Positions 62,645-64,000 of a stretch of DNA of 64,000 nucleotides are shown piece after piece; position 1 is the stretch's first letter; each line of letters opens with the position of its first letter. This DNA comes from Ignavibacteriota bacterium (lineage in GTDB: Bacteria > Bacteroidota > Ignavibacteria > Kapaibacteriales > UBA2268): NCBI GenBank assembly GCA_024636855.1, contig JAGXGG010000075.1, positions 24,165 to 88,164 on the forward strand. The letters run 5' to 3'. The notes under the pieces are model-generated. The model had not been told where the DNA came from. It made no database searches and was given only the letters and a program-made list of their open reading frames with translations. Both the position numbers and the translations under genes were made by a program.

Positions 62645-62676
62645 AAAAAAGCCGAGTAGTCTTTTGACTATTCGGC
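62645..62676 (-). terminator. Terminator hairpin, right copy
   Basis: GCCGAGTAGTC-TTTT-GACTATTCGGC with T/A runs on both sides; it can end both the plus-strand propeller gene and the minus-strand T9SS gene at 62708. Direct flanks (TTGTAATTATCAAACAATTA) match those of the left copy. Confidence 0.85.
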
Positions 62677-62707
62677 TTGTAATTATCAAACAATTATCTA
62701 AAAGTGA

Positions 62708-64000
62708 TTATCTCACAACAGATACTTGTCTTGTCTCAACTTTGTCGCCCATCTGGATTATAATATAATATGTCCCACTGGATAAACCAATATTATCGAT
62801 GTTGAGATTAATGGACTTTTGTTTCTCTGCTTTTATCATATCATCATACACAGTTGCCAACTTATTGCCTAATACATCAGCTAGGATTACTGAGACTTTT
62901 CCAGTAAATTTCGGATTAATAGCCAAAGTGGAATTGGCTGTTAATGGATTAGGATATATGCTTATTTCTTGGTTAGCGAAGTTGTCTTCTATACCTGTGA
63001 TAGCTGGCTTCTTCGTTACAGTAACTTCCGCTATTCTTGAAAAAACAGTATCGCATTCATTAAAGACCATTGCTTGATATTTTCCAGATTGCTCAAGACT
63101 TATCTGACCTAATCTTAATGTATCTTCATACCAGAACCAGTCTTCATCATCTTTTCTCCAATAAACATAGAAACTAGTACCTGCAGATTTAATACCTAAT
63201 AATAATAGACCACCTTCTTCAATTGTGTATGTTGGTTCTAAGTCACTTAGAATTTGAGGCGGTCTTGTAAATTCAATATTACTATTTACTCCATCGACAA
63301 AGTTATTTGGGTAACCTTCTGGCCAAGCTCTACATTTGAATGTAGCTTCATAATTGAAAGTATTATTTGTATCAAGATAGATTAAAAGGGTATCATTTTT
63401 ACTGCCACTTACAATGCCAGGTATATCCTCTAATAATTGTCCATCCATATACCATTCATTCTTAATTGTAATGCCTGGAACTGAACTAAAGTTATGATAC
63501 CAAAACATTGTAGTTTTTCCAACACATCCCCAATCGTATAAATCTATACCAGAAAAATTAACCCTTGGCTCGTCATAAATCGCAAACTCATTAGACCAGA
63601 TAGTATCGCAATCGCCCGATAGTCGGACTCTGTACTTGGTTGAGTAATCAGTTTGTTGTACGTTATTTACTGTCAGAATTGAAGACTGCGAGCCAGAGAT
63701 TCTTTCGCCATCTACTAACTTAACAGAATCTTTGAACCATTGTATATCTGTCCAATATGTTGGGTCTTCCATATTATGCTCGCCGTATATATTAGCATCA
63801 AAAGTGAAGATACAATCATCTCCTTTTTTCACTATCTGATACTCTATATCTTTCATAAACGATGGCGGTTGGAGTACGTATAGATTTACCCTGTCAGAGC
63901 TGACAATTGCGGAGACACGAGCAGAATCATAGCTGAAAGGATTTCCATAAGAAGATGTCCAATTTGGGTCATAAGCGAATAACTCAGCATTGTATAGCCC
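62708..64000 (-). CDS. Large T9SS-sorted protein, 5' end beyond right edge
   Basis: 431 codons are in the window, and the frame stays open to base 64000 (GLYNAELFAYDPNWTSSYGN at the edge), so the ATG at 63856 is internal. Two Ig-like domains are visible, with the motifs DIQWFKDSVKLVDGERISGS, SILTVNNVQQTDYSTKYRVR and YWRKDDEDWFWYEDTLRLGQ; each ends in a Cys (LSGDCDTIWS; VFNECDTVFS). The C-terminus (IYPNPLTANSTLAINPKFTG to VETRQVSVVR) is a type A T9SS sorting domain. The protein is surface or secreted; function unknown. Its last codons and terminator are duplicated at 58271-58423. Confidence 0.88.
   Translation of the reverse strand, partial: GLYNAELFAYDPNWTSSYGNPFSYDSARVSAIVSSDRVNLYVLQPPSFMKDIEYQIVKKGDDCIFTFDANIYGEHNMEDPTYWTDIQWFKDSVKLVDGERISGSQSSILTVNNVQQTDYSTKYRVRLSGDCDTIWSNEFAIYDEPRVNFSGIDLYDWGCVGKTTMFWYHNFSSVPGITIKNEWYMDGQLLEDIPGIVSGSKNDTLLIYLDTNNTFNYEATFKCRAWPEGYPNNFVDGVNSNIEFTRPPQILSDLEPTYTIEEGGLLLLGIKSAGTSFYVYWRKDDEDWFWYEDTLRLGQISLEQSGKYQAMVFNECDTVFSRIAEVTVTKKPAITGIEDNFANQEISIYPNPLTANSTLAINPKFTGKVSVILADVLGNKLATVYDDMIKAEKQKSINLNIDNIGLSSGTYYIIIQMGDKVETRQVSVVR

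Noticed and set aside
63856-63858. ATG at 63856 as the start of the right-edge T9SS protein
   Set aside because: The frame continues without a stop to base 64000 with protein-like sequence, so the ATG is internal.

Overview
The window comes from an AT-rich bacterium of the Bacteroidota/FCB superphylum, possibly a Kapabacteria- or Ignavibacteria-like lineage (lineage placement is inference). The support is: several secreted proteins with type IX secretion (T9SS) C-terminal sorting domains, a RHS remnant and S74-chaperone surface protein of Bacteroidota type, Bacteroidota-style promoters (TAnnTTTG about 40 bases before the start), a long PurF, a class II (B12-dependent) ribonucleotide reductase and a lycopene cyclase.

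Layout. 1-1564: 5' part of a secreted multidomain protein. 1822-7386: isocitrate dehydrogenase, MATE transporter, urocanase plus a small SDR. 7469-11191: a tandem array of five outer-membrane barrel paralogues plus one remnant, none with an in-frame ATG. 11206-13672: NmrA/DUF2867 reductase, then a REP-associated HUH tyrosine transposase between arrays of REP-like palindromes. 13696-17000: a compact cassette (GHKL ATPase, STAS-like DUF4325, membrane coiled-coil protein, secreted protein) bounded by two copies of the nrdJ terminator. 17012-24754: nrdJ, lycopene cyclase, LysE exporter, barrel, DUF302 and a lipoprotein. 25097-35282: housekeeping (pth, rplY, prs, tRNA-Gln, rplI, rpsF, rpsA) interspersed with T9SS cargo. 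35274-37106: decayed accessory DNA (RHS fragment, KilA-N protein, IS3-type end). 37147-44522: purH, CsbD, SdpI, a SGNH/MBOAT polysaccharide acetylation pair, aldehyde dehydrogenase, a broken SMR transporter. 44601-53981: nitrilase, S74 surface protein, T9SS protein and many small genes. 54158-58235: TSUP transporter, purF, yraN, barrel, lipoprotein. 58271-64000: a secreted caspase-like protein and a T9SS beta-propeller inserted beside a large T9SS protein that runs off the right edge.

The most striking theme is architectural. Four accessory modules (7.5-11.2 kb, 13.7-17.0 kb, 45.3-47.9 kb, 58.3-62.7 kb) are each bracketed by a short duplication of adjacent sequence: a leader plus signal peptide, a terminator, a gene 5' end, and a gene 3' end plus terminator. 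At the nitrilase site the old ATGA operon junction survives beside the duplicate. The best candidates for an undescribed system are the GHKL/STAS/membrane cassette and the ATG-less barrel array, which looks like a reservoir of silent cassettes and carries a T9 slippage tract. These functional proposals are inferences from sequence; no database search was possible.
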